Assembly: GCF_002735645.1 (NCBI RefSeq)
Contig: NZ_PDZG01000005.1
Span: 1 to 64,000, forward strand
Source of the DNA: Iodobacter sp. BJB302
GTDB taxonomy: Bacteria > Pseudomonadota > Gammaproteobacteria > Burkholderiales > Chitinibacteraceae
Direction of reading: 5' to 3'
Length of the DNA: 64,000 bases
Part shown: piece after piece, positions 18,724 to 27,377 of the stretch
How the letters are laid out: each line of letters starts with the position of its first letter
Position numbering within the stretch: the stretch's first letter is position 1
Translations under genes and position numbers: made by a program
Notes under the pieces: model-generated
Told to the model about the DNA's origin: nothing
What the model saw: only the letters and a program-made list of their open reading frames with translations
Database searches by the model: none

Positions 18724-20997
18724 ATGAAACACCCAACCCGGCATTACACATTACTGTTAGCAATCAAACTGGCACTTGCGGGCTTAGGCGGGGCAAGCGC
18801 CGTGGCCTATGCGGATACATCAGCAGCAGAGCAGGTTTATCAGCTGCCGGCCGGCTCTTTATCCGCTCAGCTGAAACAGTTTTCCCAGCAATCTGGCATC
18901 AAGCTCAATATCGATGAAAGCTTAGTTAAGGGCTGGACAAGGCCTGCACTCAATGGCCGTTATTCAGGCCAGCAGGGGCTGAATGCCATTCTGGCCGATA
19001 CGGGCTTGCAAGCCGTAGCCAGTGGCGCGGGCTATCAGCTGATTGCCAACACCGCCTACTTAGCGCCTGTCACGGTAACTGGTGAAAAAATTAACCGCTC
19101 CATGCAAGAAACCACCACCGCCATCACCGTATTAAGCGGTGCTGATCTGGATAAGGGCCATGTCACATCGATTTATGAAGTAAGCAACCGCGCGCCCAAC
19201 GTCAACATCAATGGCGCAGGTGGCGTAAACATTCGTGGCGTGGAAGGTACTGGCCCGGCAACAGGCGTATTCAGCTTTATTTCTGGTGCACGCCCGCGCG
19301 TCAGCACCAGCGTAGATGGCGCGCCGGAAACATGGTCCGGCCAGCAGTATGTAGACTTTGGTATGTGGGATGTAGAGCAGGTCGAAATTTTGCGCGGCCC
19401 GCAATCCACCACTCAGGGCCGCAACACGATTGGCGGTGCCATCGTGGTCAACACTAAAAATCCGACTTCCAGCTGGGAAGGCGCAGTGCGTGCCGGTTAT
19501 GAAAACGAAGCTGGCCGCACACTTGGCGCAGCCATGATTTCCGGCCCGATTGTTCAAGATGAACTGGCTTTCCGTCTGGCCGCCGAAGGCATCAAAGGCA
19601 AGGGTTTTGTTGAATACCCTGGCGCCTGGCCATGGGATCCTTCAGATTTCAAGCGCCAGAATGTCCGCGCCAAATTGCTTTGGACGCCAAGCAATATGCC
19701 TGATTTCTCGGCCAAGCTCACCGTATCCCAGCGCGATCAGGAAGGCGAATACTTAAACCGGATTAACAGCGCTAATTATTCTGACCGCACCTATTCCAAG
19801 CTGAATTCCAAAGTAAATACCCGCACTCAGGATTCTTCCAAAACCACGGCAAACGTAGACCTTGAGTACAAAATCTCTGAGAGTTTAAACAGCCATCTGC
19901 TCTATAGCCGTGGCAAATACCATGCATCCTTTAAAGAAAGCGGTGCTGACCGCTTCCAGCTGCAAATGGATGAAAACAGCAACACGCTGGAATCCCGCCT
20001 GATTTACAATCCGCAAGGCGGCAGAGTCAGCGCGCTGGCCGGGTTTTACTACTACGACCGCCATCAGGATTTAAACGCCAGCCCTTATAACAGCGGCTTT
20101 TTTGGCACAGATAAGGTAGATACCCTCGCTGTATTTGGTGAATCCACCATCACCTTAAACAGCAGTTTTGATCTGAATCTGGGCGGGCGTATCGAGCGTG
20201 AAAGCCAAAAACGTAATGTTTTAGGATGGCCAGGCACCAATAATGAGGCGCTGATCAAAACCGATATCACTGAAACCATGTTTTTGCCTAAAGTTGGCAT
20301 CATTTACAAAGCCACCCCCGAAACATCGTTTGGCCTGACCTATCGCCAAGGCTATACCCCGGGCGCGGGCAGCATTAACTATGACGACAACAAGTTTTAT
20401 GAATACGGCAAAGAAGAAGTCAATACGATCGAGCTGAGCAGCCGTTCCAGCTTCTTGGATAAACGCCTGACCTTAAACGCCAATCTGTTTTACAACCGCT
20501 ATAAGGACTATCAGGCCTTACTAAATAATTACTTTACCAATATCCCTAAGGCAGAAAGCTATGGCCTGGAAGTCAGCGCCGACGCCAGCGTCAATTCCTC
20601 GCTTCAGCTCTTTGCATCTTTAGGCTTATTAAGCACCAAGATTACCGAAAGCAATATTCGCAGCGCTTCCGTTGAAGGAAACCGCTTAGGCTACGCAGCC
20701 CCGGTGTCTGCCAGCTTTGGCTTTAAGCAAAAGTTTGATATGGGCTTCTTCCTGAATGGCGATATCAGCCATACAGGCGAATACTATTCAGACTTAAGCA
20801 ATACAGAGCAGCTGAAAGCGGGCGATTACACCCTGGCTAATTTGCAAGTGGGTTACGACAAAGGCAATTACGCAGTACGTGCCTATGTTAAAAACCTCTT
20901 CAATAGCGATGTGATTTACCGCAAAGGTAGCCGCAATCACGAGGCAGACGCAGGTGCACCCCGCACGCTGGGCGTGACGGTAGATTACCGCTTCTGA
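18724..20997 (+). CDS. TonB-dependent ferric-catecholate receptor with N-terminal STN domain
   Basis: This 757-residue outer-membrane receptor has a signal peptide over residues 1-30 (cleavage near AVAYA-DTS). A secretin/TonB short N-terminal (STN) domain spans about 38-95 (YQLPAGSLSAQLKQFSQQSGIKL). A TonB-box-like APVTVTG follows, then the plug, including VEQVEILRGPQSTTQGRNTIGGAIVV, and a 22-strand-type barrel ending GVTVDYRF. STN domains belong to receptors that signal through a FecR-like anti-sigma factor, yet no fecI/fecR pair is visible in the window. The ATG has GGA about 8 bases upstream. A strong terminator follows at 21001-21034. The substrate is inferred from the locus. Confidence 0.9.
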   Translation: MKHPTRHYTLLLAIKLALAGLGGASAVAYADTSAAEQVYQLPAGSLSAQLKQFSQQSGIKLNIDESLVKGWTRPALNGRYSGQQGLNAILADTGLQAVASGAGYQLIANTAYLAPVTVTGEKINRSMQETTTAITVLSGADLDKGHVTSIYEVSNRAPNVNINGAGGVNIRGVEGTGPATGVFSFISGARPRVSTSVDGAPETWSGQQYVDFGMWDVEQVEILRGPQSTTQGRNTIGGAIVVNTKNPTSSWEGAVRAGYENEAGRTLGAAMISGPIVQDELAFRLAAEGIKGKGFVEYPGAWPWDPSDFKRQNVRAKLLWTPSNMPDFSAKLTVSQRDQEGEYLNRINSANYSDRTYSKLNSKVNTRTQDSSKTTANVDLEYKISESLNSHLLYSRGKYHASFKESGADRFQLQMDENSNTLESRLIYNPQGGRVSALAGFYYYDRHQDLNASPYNSGFFGTDKVDTLAVFGESTITLNSSFDLNLGGRIERESQKRNVLGWPGTNNEALIKTDITETMFLPKVGIIYKATPETSFGLTYRQGYTPGAGSINYDDNKFYEYGKEEVNTIELSSRSSFLDKRLTLNANLFYNRYKDYQALLNNYFTNIPKAESYGLEVSADASVNSSLQLFASLGLLSTKITESNIRSASVEGNRLGYAAPVSASFGFKQKFDMGFFLNGDISHTGEYYSDLSNTEQLKAGDYTLANLQVGYDKGNYAVRAYVKNLFNSDVIYRKGSRNHEADAGAPRTLGVTVDYRF

Positions 20998-21000
20998 TAA

Positions 21001-21034
21001 AAAAAACGTCCACCTGCAGAGGTGGACGTTTTTT
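21001..21034. terminator. Bidirectional intrinsic terminator between receptor gene and entB
   Basis: AAAAAACGTCCACCT at 21001-21015 pairs perfectly with AGGTGGACGTTTTTT at 21020-21034 around a GCAG tetraloop. It serves two convergent genes. Confidence 0.93.
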
Positions 21035-21050
21035 CTTGCAACACTGTTTA

Positions 21051-21911
21051 TTAAGACGTCACCAACAAAGCCCACCATGCCGCCAGTGTGGCTTGCCCGG
21101 CAAGCTGGGCGAAGCTTAGCTCTGTACCCGCCCTTCTCCAGCTCTCCTGCAAGCTCATTACCCGGATTGAATCCAGGCCCCAGTCGATCAGATTGTCGTC
21201 ATCGTGCAAATCAGATGCAGGAATTTGCAAGCTGCTGGCGATAATTTGCCGCAGCTCATCAATTGAGGCAGGCAGGCTGCCACCTTGTAATTGCTGAATT
21301 AAAGCCGTGGTGGAAGTGGTATAGCCGCAGCGCTGCGCCACGTAATCCAGCGCCATTTGATGCTCTTTGGCAGAGAAATCAGCCAGTGCATCGCCCACAA
21401 AAAAGGCCTGAATATCGTGCATAAAGGCATCGCAAGCGGTCATCATGCAGCCGATATGCGCGTAAACGCCGCAAATAATCAGCTGATCACGCCCCTGGCT
21501 TTGCATGGTTTCCAGCAAATTAGAGCGCTGAAATGCGCTATAGCGCCATTTTGGCAACACAGTATCCTGCGGCTGCGGGGCAAGCTCCTGAACGATGCCT
21601 TTACGTGCAGGCTGGGCCACAAGGCCTGCTCCCCACATATCCTGCAATAGCCCGCGCTCTTCTAATGTCTGATCCGGCGTTTGCGCGGTATAGACCACGG
21701 GAATACCCAGCTTGGCTGCCAGATCCAGAATACGCCTTGTATTGCCGATTAATTCAGGCACAGGTGCGGCAGATTTATCATAAAAATCAACAAAGTAATC
21801 CTGCATATCGTGGATCAGCAGCACAGCACGTTTTGCTTCTGGCTGCCAGCTCACACGGTTAGCAGGAAACTCGGTGGGCATTGGATAAGTACTGATTTTT
21901 GGGATGGCCAT
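21051..21911 (-). CDS. entB: Isochorismatase / aryl carrier protein (EntB-like)
   Basis: This 286-residue bifunctional protein hydrolyses isochorismate to 2,3-dihydro-2,3-dihydroxybenzoate and pyruvate, and carries DHB as a thioester. The isochorismatase domain (about 1-210) has LLIHDMQDYFVDFY and the ICGVYAHIGCMMTA signature. The C-terminal aryl carrier domain has WGLDSIRVM, with Ser248 as the phosphopantetheine site. It is the third DHB gene on this strand but is separated from entE by about 430 bp of repeat DNA, so it may need its own promoter. The ribosome-binding site before ATG 21911 is weak. Confidence 0.93.
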   Translation of the reverse strand: MAIPKISTYPMPTEFPANRVSWQPEAKRAVLLIHDMQDYFVDFYDKSAAPVPELIGNTRRILDLAAKLGIPVVYTAQTPDQTLEERGLLQDMWGAGLVAQPARKGIVQELAPQPQDTVLPKWRYSAFQRSNLLETMQSQGRDQLIICGVYAHIGCMMTACDAFMHDIQAFFVGDALADFSAKEHQMALDYVAQRCGYTTSTTALIQQLQGGSLPASIDELRQIIASSLQIPASDLHDDDNLIDWGLDSIRVMSLQESWRRAGTELSFAQLAGQATLAAWWALLVTS

Positions 21912-21990
21912 GTGGATTCTTTTTAGTGTTTAAAGGTCAGTAACGATGCGTAGAGCGAGTGAAACCCACGTATTTTTCAGCATCACTCGC

Positions 21991-22191
21991 GGGTTTCACC
22001 CCATGCGCGTTAAGCAAATTGTTTTTTTATTAGCAAACAGCGAAAAAACATAATAACCACGCTCTTTGCATAGGGCTTTAAAGTCCCCTTGAAACACGCC
22101 GAAGCGAGGAACAAGCGGGGCGGGGGATCGCTTGGGAGGAGGATCCAGCCAATCCCGCCCGCCGCCGACTCGATTGGACCGCAACAGGGGC
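21991..22191 (-). repeat. 201-bp interspersed repeat, copy A
   Basis: This stretch matches 41241-41441 in inverted orientation over its whole length with scattered differences and small indels. Shared blocks include ttgcatagggcttt, aagtccccttgaaa, gcgaggaacaagcggggc and cgattggaccgcaacagggg. It lies between entE and entB in a gap of about 430 bp with no gene. Open frames across it give arginine/glycine-rich peptides that look like translated repeat. The flank also carries GTGAAACCC (21959-21967) and its inverse GGGTTTCAC (21991-21999). Confidence 0.85.
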
Positions 22192-22220
22192 CTTCGTGTT
22201 TCGTGGGGCGGCTTTCTTTG

Positions 22221-22250
22221 CTTACTTTCTTGGCCGTTCAAGAAAGTAAG
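22221..22250. repeat. Short palindromic hairpin (CTTACTTTCTTG type)
   Basis: CTTACTTTCTTG at 22221-22232 pairs perfectly with CAAGAAAGTAAG at 22239-22250 across a 6-base loop. No T-run follows, so it looks like a dispersed palindromic repeat rather than a terminator. It lies beside repeat copy A in the entE-entB gap. Confidence 0.6.
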
Positions 22251-22343
22251 TCCCCCGCGGGGATACCGCGCCAAAATCAACGTGCCGAAGGCACTAAAAA
22301 GGTCTTTTTGACTTTGGTTAGCACATATGGGGTTTCACACGCC

Positions 22344-23963
22344 CTACGACAGCACTAGCAGCCGCTGCTCTATCATTTGCCGTAGGATTTTTTTGCTGAC
22401 TTTGCCCACGCCGGTTTTAGGGAAGGCGTCGGTAAACTCGATCCGGTCGGGGATTTTATAAGCGGCGATGCCTAGTTTTCGCAGATAGGCATTCAGCTCC
22501 ACCGCCCGCAGGCTGGCGTCGCGGCGGATCACAAAGGCGCAGCTTTTTTCACCCAGAAAAGCATCCGGCATGGCCACAATCGCCACGTCGGCCACGCCCT
22601 GATGGGCCAGCAGCAGATGCTCTATTTCTTCGGCAGAGATTTTTTCGCCGCCACGGTTTATCTGATCTTTGGCCCGGCCTTCCACCACCAGATAGCCCTC
22701 AGCGGTTTGCCTGACTAAATCACCTGTGCGGTAAAAACCATCGGCTGTAAAGCTACGGGCATTGTGTTCGGCAGCGCGGTAATAGCCATGAATGGTGTAA
22801 GGGCCGCGTGTCAGCAAATGCCCCACTTCGCCTGCGGGCAAGGGCTGATCTTCATCGTCCACCACGCGGATTTCATCGTCTGGCGAGATCGGCCTGCCCT
22901 GAGTGTGCAAAACCAGCGCATCGCTATCGTCATAGCGTGTGTAATTAACTAGGCCCTCGGCCATGCCAAACACCTGCTGAAGGGTGCAGCCCAATTCACG
23001 CACCAAGCGGGCAGCCATTTCGCTGTTAAAACGAGCGCCCCCCACCTGCACGACTTTCAGGCTGGATAAATCCGGCTGCAGACTTGCTGCCGCATCCAGC
23101 CATACCGGCACCAAAGGCGGCACCAGAGCCGTGATCGAAACACGCTCTGCGGCAATCAGCGGGAAAACATGATCGGGGCTGGAGTTGTTGCTCAACACCA
23201 CGGTGCCGCCCGCATAGAAAACGCCTAAGGAGCCGGGCGAGCTCAGCGCAAAATTATGTCCGGCAGGCAATACGCAGAGGTAAACGCTCTCCGGGCTAAG
23301 CTGGCAGATTTCTGCGCTGCCCCGCAGGCTGTAAATATAATCATCGTGGGTGCGCGGAATCAGCTTTGGCGTTCCCGTGCTGCCGCCTGAAAGCTGAAAG
23401 AACGCAACATCTGAAGCCTCAGGCGGCGCGGGCAGCATACCGCTTGGCAAATCACCCAACACCGTAAATGGCCCGGCATCACCCAGCACCAAAACATGCT
23501 GCAAGCTTGGCGACACGGCTTTTACTTCGCTGGCCAGATTGCGGTAATCAAAGCCACCGTGCTGATCGGCGATGATATAAGCCACGGCTTCGGCATGCTG
23601 GCAAAAATAGCTGATCTCTAATTTGCGATGTGCTGGCAGGGCAAAGACCGGCAAAGCGCCAATCCTGAACAGGGCAAAAATCACCGCAAAAAACTCGGCG
23701 CAATTGGGCAACTGCACCACCACCCTGTCTTTTGGCCCTATGCCCAGGGCACTAAACCCCCTAGCTAAGCGATCCGCCTCTGCGGCCAGATCACGGTAGC
23801 GCCAGCGGGTTTGCCCGCTCACTACGGCCAGCCGCTCGCCATATTGCTCTGCCCGCTCCTCCAGCAAGGCGCTAAAGGTTTGGCCACGCCAATAGCCCTT
23901 ACGGCGATATTCCCCGGCCAAAGCTTCAGGCCATGGCGTGCAATGCTTTAAAAAATCACTCAT
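22344..23963 (-). CDS. entE: 2,3-dihydroxybenzoate-AMP ligase (EntE-like)
   Basis: This 539-residue stand-alone aryl adenylation enzyme activates DHB and loads it on the EntB carrier domain. The ANL motifs are present: [22 protein letters not shown] (AMP loop), [13 protein letters not shown] (A5), YRTGDLVR (A7), [20 protein letters not shown] (A8) and the catalytic lysine region [10 protein letters not shown] (A10). The ATG at 23963 overlaps the entC stop as TGATG with AGGAG upstream. A GTG one codon earlier is also in frame. The RGGEKIS and HNFALSSPG stretches are typical of DHB-specific ligases. Confidence 0.93.
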   Translation of the reverse strand: MSDFLKHCTPWPEALAGEYRRKGYWRGQTFSALLEERAEQYGERLAVVSGQTRWRYRDLAAEADRLARGFSALGIGPKDRVVVQLPNCAEFFAVIFALFRIGALPVFALPAHRKLEISYFCQHAEAVAYIIADQHGGFDYRNLASEVKAVSPSLQHVLVLGDAGPFTVLGDLPSGMLPAPPEASDVAFFQLSGGSTGTPKLIPRTHDDYIYSLRGSAEICQLSPESVYLCVLPAGHNFALSSPGSLGVFYAGGTVVLSNNSSPDHVFPLIAAERVSITALVPPLVPVWLDAAASLQPDLSSLKVVQVGGARFNSEMAARLVRELGCTLQQVFGMAEGLVNYTRYDDSDALVLHTQGRPISPDDEIRVVDDEDQPLPAGEVGHLLTRGPYTIHGYYRAAEHNARSFTADGFYRTGDLVRQTAEGYLVVEGRAKDQINRGGEKISAEEIEHLLLAHQGVADVAIVAMPDAFLGEKSCAFVIRRDASLRAVELNAYLRKLGIAAYKIPDRIEFTDAFPKTGVGKVSKKILRQMIEQRLLVLS

Positions 23964-25159
23964 CACACCGCTCCTGCGTGAACAAGACCCATGGCATTCA
24001 GCATGGTGCGAAACTTTGCCGACGTTTCTGCCAGCTCGCTTTGCGGTGATGAATCGGCCACGATGCCGGCACCGGCAAACAGACGCAGCGATTTACCCGC
24101 AACTTCAGCGCAGCGTATCGTTACAATCCACTCACCATCGCCATTGGCATCGCACCAGCCCAGCATGCCGGTATAAAAGCCACGATCAAACGGCTCGATT
24201 TGTGCAATTAAATCCCGGGCATTCTGATTGGGGTGGCCGCACACGGCGGGCGTAGGATGCAGGGCTGAAGCCAGCATCAGCGATGTGGTTTCTTCATCAA
24301 TCAGCTCGCCGCTGATTTCTGTGGATAAGTGCCACATGGTTTCGGTATGCATTAATACCGGCCGCTCCGGCACTATCAGCGTACGGCAAAATGGCCGCAA
24401 ACCGGCCGCAACCGCATTCACCACCACCGCATGCTCGTGCAAATCTTTTGCCGACTGGAGCAGCGCTTCGCCTCGCTCGCGATCAATTTTAGGATCGGGG
24501 CTGCGGGCGGCCGAGCCTGCCAGCGGATTAGAAAACACCTGGCTGCCTTTTTTGCGCAGCAAAAGCTCGGGGCTGGCCCCGATCAAAATACGCGGGGGGG
24601 CTTCTGTCTGCCCGGAAAGATTAACGGCAAAGGTATAACCATGGGCATTACGCTGAGCCAGCGTGACCAGTAATTTGGGGATATCCACCACTTGCTCAGC
24701 AGCCAGATCCAATGCGCGGGCCAGCACCACTTTATCTAAATATTTATTCTGTAAATGCTGCACGGCCAGCGCTACACCATCGGCATAAGCTTGCGGCTCT
24801 GGCAGGGGTGTGATGGAGCAAGGAACGGCCTGCGGCTTAGGCTGGGCAAGGCTTTGCGGTAAAGGGCCTGCCCGCAATACGCTGCGAGGGATGCTCAGGC
24901 AGGCAGATTTTCTGCCATCAAAAGGAATCGCCCCCACCACCACCGGATCAAGATGCCCTGTGGCTTTTGCCTGCTTCAGAGCAAGGGCTACAGCCTGATT
25001 AAGCGCATCTAAACTATTTGCCGCAGGAACCGTGGCATAGTGGCCCTGAGCCAGCAAAGTTTGCCTGGAGCTGGCAAAAAACATTGCTGAATCTGTTTGA
25101 TAACCCAACAGCAGATATTGAGCCTGCGTACGCAATTCACCACGGAATAGATCATTCAT
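23963..25159 (-). CDS. entC: Isochorismate synthase (EntC-like)
   Basis: This 398-residue chorismate-utilising enzyme converts chorismate to isochorismate, the first step of DHB synthesis. Family landmarks include [58 protein letters not shown] (active-site loop) and the Mg-binding [26 protein letters not shown]. The ATG at 25159 has GAGGAG about 7-10 bases upstream. It is the first gene of entC-entE(-entB), with a Fur-box candidate about 200 bp upstream. Confidence 0.93.
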   Translation of the reverse strand: MNDLFRGELRTQAQYLLLGYQTDSAMFFASSRQTLLAQGHYATVPAANSLDALNQAVALALKQAKATGHLDPVVVGAIPFDGRKSACLSIPRSVLRAGPLPQSLAQPKPQAVPCSITPLPEPQAYADGVALAVQHLQNKYLDKVVLARALDLAAEQVVDIPKLLVTLAQRNAHGYTFAVNLSGQTEAPPRILIGASPELLLRKKGSQVFSNPLAGSAARSPDPKIDRERGEALLQSAKDLHEHAVVVNAVAAGLRPFCRTLIVPERPVLMHTETMWHLSTEISGELIDEETTSLMLASALHPTPAVCGHPNQNARDLIAQIEPFDRGFYTGMLGWCDANGDGEWIVTIRCAEVAGKSLRLFAGAGIVADSSPQSELAETSAKFRTMLNAMGLVHAGAV

Positions 25160-25361
25160 CAGATGAGCTCCTCTTTATAAAAGTGGAATAGGCAAAGTTA
25201 AATAAGGCCAGACACAGCCGCCCTGAAAAACCAGGCACTGACGCCAGCTGATCCCCATCCGCCAAAATCACCTGTCCCGCAGCTGCAAGCACGGAAAAGC
25301 AAGCTTGAACAAGGCCAGTGCCAGGTTCACAGCTTACTTTTGATGAATATAACCCTTAAAC

Positions 25362-25380
25362 GATAATGAGAATGGGTATC
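25362..25380. promoter_or_regulatory. Fur-box candidate upstream of entCEB
   Basis: GATAATGAGAATGGGTATC matches the 19-base Fur consensus at about 15 positions by eye. It sits about 200 bp upstream of entC in the 371-bp gap 25160-25530. The rest of that gap is AT-rich and holds no gene that I can see, only the terminator at 25485-25517. Confidence 0.8.
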
Positions 25381-25484
25381 GTTAACAAAGTATGCCATGC
25401 TCAATCTAAATTGCACAAGATTAATGTAAGGGCACAATCAACAAAAAAGAGAAAAAGTGAGGAATAAAGAGAAGTAACAGACAA

Positions 25485-25517
25485 AAAAAGCTGGCCCCAA
25501 ATTAGAGCCAGCTTTTT
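25485..25517 (-). terminator. Intrinsic terminator of the ABC transporter operon
   Basis: AAAAAGCTGGC at 25485-25495 pairs with GCCAGCTTTTT at 25507-25517 around an 11-base loop. On the minus strand the T-run follows the stem, just after the ATPase gene stop. Confidence 0.85.
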
Positions 25518-25530
25518 AAAAGACAATCAA

Positions 25531-26325
25531 TCAGCCTAAGAGCAGCGCATCGTCGTCGATTTTCTCGCCACGGTTTTTTTCAAACATGGCCAGCAAATCG
25601 CCCACTTCCATGGTGTGGCGTTTATCTCCTGCCACATCCAGCACCACCTGCCCCTGATGCAGCATAACGGTGCGATGGCCGTGATCCAGCGCCTGGCGCA
25701 TGGAGTGCGTTACCATCAGCGCGGTTAAGTTGTTTTCTTTAACGATGCGATCGGTCAGCTGCAACACAAAAGCCGCAGTTTTTGGGTCCAGCGCCGCAGT
25801 ATGCTCATCCAAGAGCAGCAAACGCGATGGCTGCAAAGAAGCCATCAACAGGCTGACCGCCTGCCTTTGCCCGCCAGAGAGCAAATCCATCCTGTCGCCA
25901 AGCCGGTTTTCCAGCCCCAGCTCTAAGGTAGCCAGCTTGTCGCGGAAAATGGCCCGCTGCTCGTTTTTAACCGCCCGGCCAAAGCCGCGCTTTTTACCAC
26001 GCTGCCAGGCCAGAGCCATATTTTCTTCGATACTCAGCCCTTCACAGGTGCCAGCCATCGGGTCCTGAAACACCCGCGCCACCATGCCAGCACGCTGCCA
26101 TGCAGAAAGCCGGGTCACATCCTGCCCGTCGATATGAATGCTGCCGCTGTCCATTTGCAGATCGCCGGAAATCGCATTCAGAAAGGTGGATTTGCCCGCG
26201 CCATTGCTGCCGATCACGGTAATAAACTGGCCCGATTCAATGGTGAGCGATAAACCCTTTAAAACCAGATTTTCAATCGGTGTGCCGGGGTTAAAGGTCT
26301 TGTATAAATCACGGACTTCCATCAT
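25531..26325 (-). CDS. ABC transporter ATPase, TrpZ/COG1101-like
   Basis: This 264-residue ATPase has Walker A GSNGAGKST, Q-loop VFQDPMAGTC, signature LSGGQRQA, Walker B LLLLDEHTAALD and the switch histidine in MVTHSMRQA. Walker B is followed by H rather than the common P, as is usual in this family. It is the third gene of a substrate-binding protein, permease and ATPase operon, with its start overlapping the permease stop as ATGA. Relatives in Gram-positive bacteria have been called TrpXYZ (amino acid uptake), but the substrate here is not shown by the sequence. Confidence 0.85.
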   Translation of the reverse strand: MMEVRDLYKTFNPGTPIENLVLKGLSLTIESGQFITVIGSNGAGKSTFLNAISGDLQMDSGSIHIDGQDVTRLSAWQRAGMVARVFQDPMAGTCEGLSIEENMALAWQRGKKRGFGRAVKNEQRAIFRDKLATLELGLENRLGDRMDLLSGGQRQAVSLLMASLQPSRLLLLDEHTAALDPKTAAFVLQLTDRIVKENNLTALMVTHSMRQALDHGHRTVMLHQGQVVLDVAGDKRHTMEVGDLLAMFEKNRGEKIDDDALLLG

Positions 26326-27221
26326 GACCGTTTCCCCTTTTTACGAAACACCCTGGCTTTTACTTTTGGCAGCACCAGGGCAAAGCCCACCAGTACGGCG
26401 GTAATTAAATTTAAATCCTGTGCCTTCAGGCCAATAAAATCAGCGTTCAGCGCCAGAGCAATCAGCAGGCGGTAAAGCAAAGCGCCCAGCACGGTAGCCA
26501 GCGTAATCACCCACAAATTGCGCGATGGCAAGAGTGTTTCGCCAATAATCACTGCAGCAAGGCCCACCACAATCGTACCCACCCCCATCGATACATCCGC
26601 CCCGCCCTGCGTTTGCACATAAAGCGCACCAGCAAAGGCAATCAGCGCGTTGGAGAGCGCCATCCCAATCAGAATCATCCGGTCAGTAGCAATGCCCTGC
26701 GCCCGCGCCATACGGGGATTGGCCCCGGTGGCCCGCATCGCCAGCCCTGCTTGCGACGCAAAAAAGAAATCCATGCCCAGCTTAGCCAGCACAATAATCA
26801 CCGCCAGCACTGCAGGCTGCACCAGCCAGCCTCTTTCCAGCTGCTCGCCAATAAAAGGGCTAAACACGGAAGGCGCGCCAATCAGCGGCAGATTTGGTGC
26901 GCCCATAATGCGTAGATTGACCGAATAAAGGCCAATCATCACCAGAATACTGGCCAAAAGCTGCAAGATATTCAGCCGCACATTCAGCCATGCCGTCAGC
27001 CAGCCCGAGGCCGCTCCCGCCAGCACCGCCATGGAACAGGCAAACCAGGGATCATGCCCGCCGGAAATTAAAGTAGCCGCGACCGCGCCACCAAGGGGAA
27101 AGCTGCCATCGGCAGTTAAATCAGGGAAATTAAGCAGGCGAAAAGAAATCAGCACCCCAAGCGCCACCAGCGCAAAGATCAAACCAATTTCCAATGCGCC
27201 CATTAAGGCAATGGGAGTCAT
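26322..27221 (-). CDS. ABC transporter permease, TrpY/COG4120-like
   Basis: This 299-residue inner-membrane permease has about eight to nine hydrophobic segments. The family-typical N-terminal block ISFRLLNFPDLTADGSFPLGGAVAA is present, and the C-terminus ends LVLPKVKARVFRKKGKRS. It belongs to the branched-chain-type permease superfamily. I chose ATG 27221 (MTPIALMGALEIG), which has TTGGA upstream, over the TTG at 27239. It is the second gene of the operon and overlaps the ATPase start. A hairpin repeat separates it from the binding-protein gene. Confidence 0.85.
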   Translation of the reverse strand: MTPIALMGALEIGLIFALVALGVLISFRLLNFPDLTADGSFPLGGAVAATLISGGHDPWFACSMAVLAGAASGWLTAWLNVRLNILQLLASILVMIGLYSVNLRIMGAPNLPLIGAPSVFSPFIGEQLERGWLVQPAVLAVIIVLAKLGMDFFFASQAGLAMRATGANPRMARAQGIATDRMILIGMALSNALIAFAGALYVQTQGGADVSMGVGTIVVGLAAVIIGETLLPSRNLWVITLATVLGALLYRLLIALALNADFIGLKAQDLNLITAVLVGFALVLPKVKARVFRKKGKRS

Positions 27222-27251
27222 AAGTATTCCAAGGAGCAAAAATTAAATCTG

Positions 27252-27366
27252 AAAACCCAAACCTTAAACCACTGAGGAAAGGAGAACACGGAGGAGCACG
27301 GAGACAAACAAAACGAGGATTTCTTTGTGAAACTCCGTGTTCTCTGTGGTTCAAGATTTGGGGTTT
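27252..27366. repeat. Long-hairpin interspersed repeat (CCACAGAG type), copy 1
   Basis: The two ends form a long imperfect inverted repeat. The left arm holds aaaacccaaaccttaaacc and ggagaacacggag, and the right arm holds ctccgtgttctctgtggttc followed by aagatttggggttt. It fills the gap between the binding-protein and permease genes. It shares its ccttgaaccacagag-like motif with 34308-34424. Confidence 0.75.
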
Positions 27367-27377
27367 GACGCAGTTTT

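Noticed and set aside
22089-22358. Open frames across repeat copy A giving arginine/glycine-rich peptides
   Set aside because: Similar peptides appear at copy B (41165-41458) only because the DNA is repeated. They have mixed frames, no start signal and no domain.
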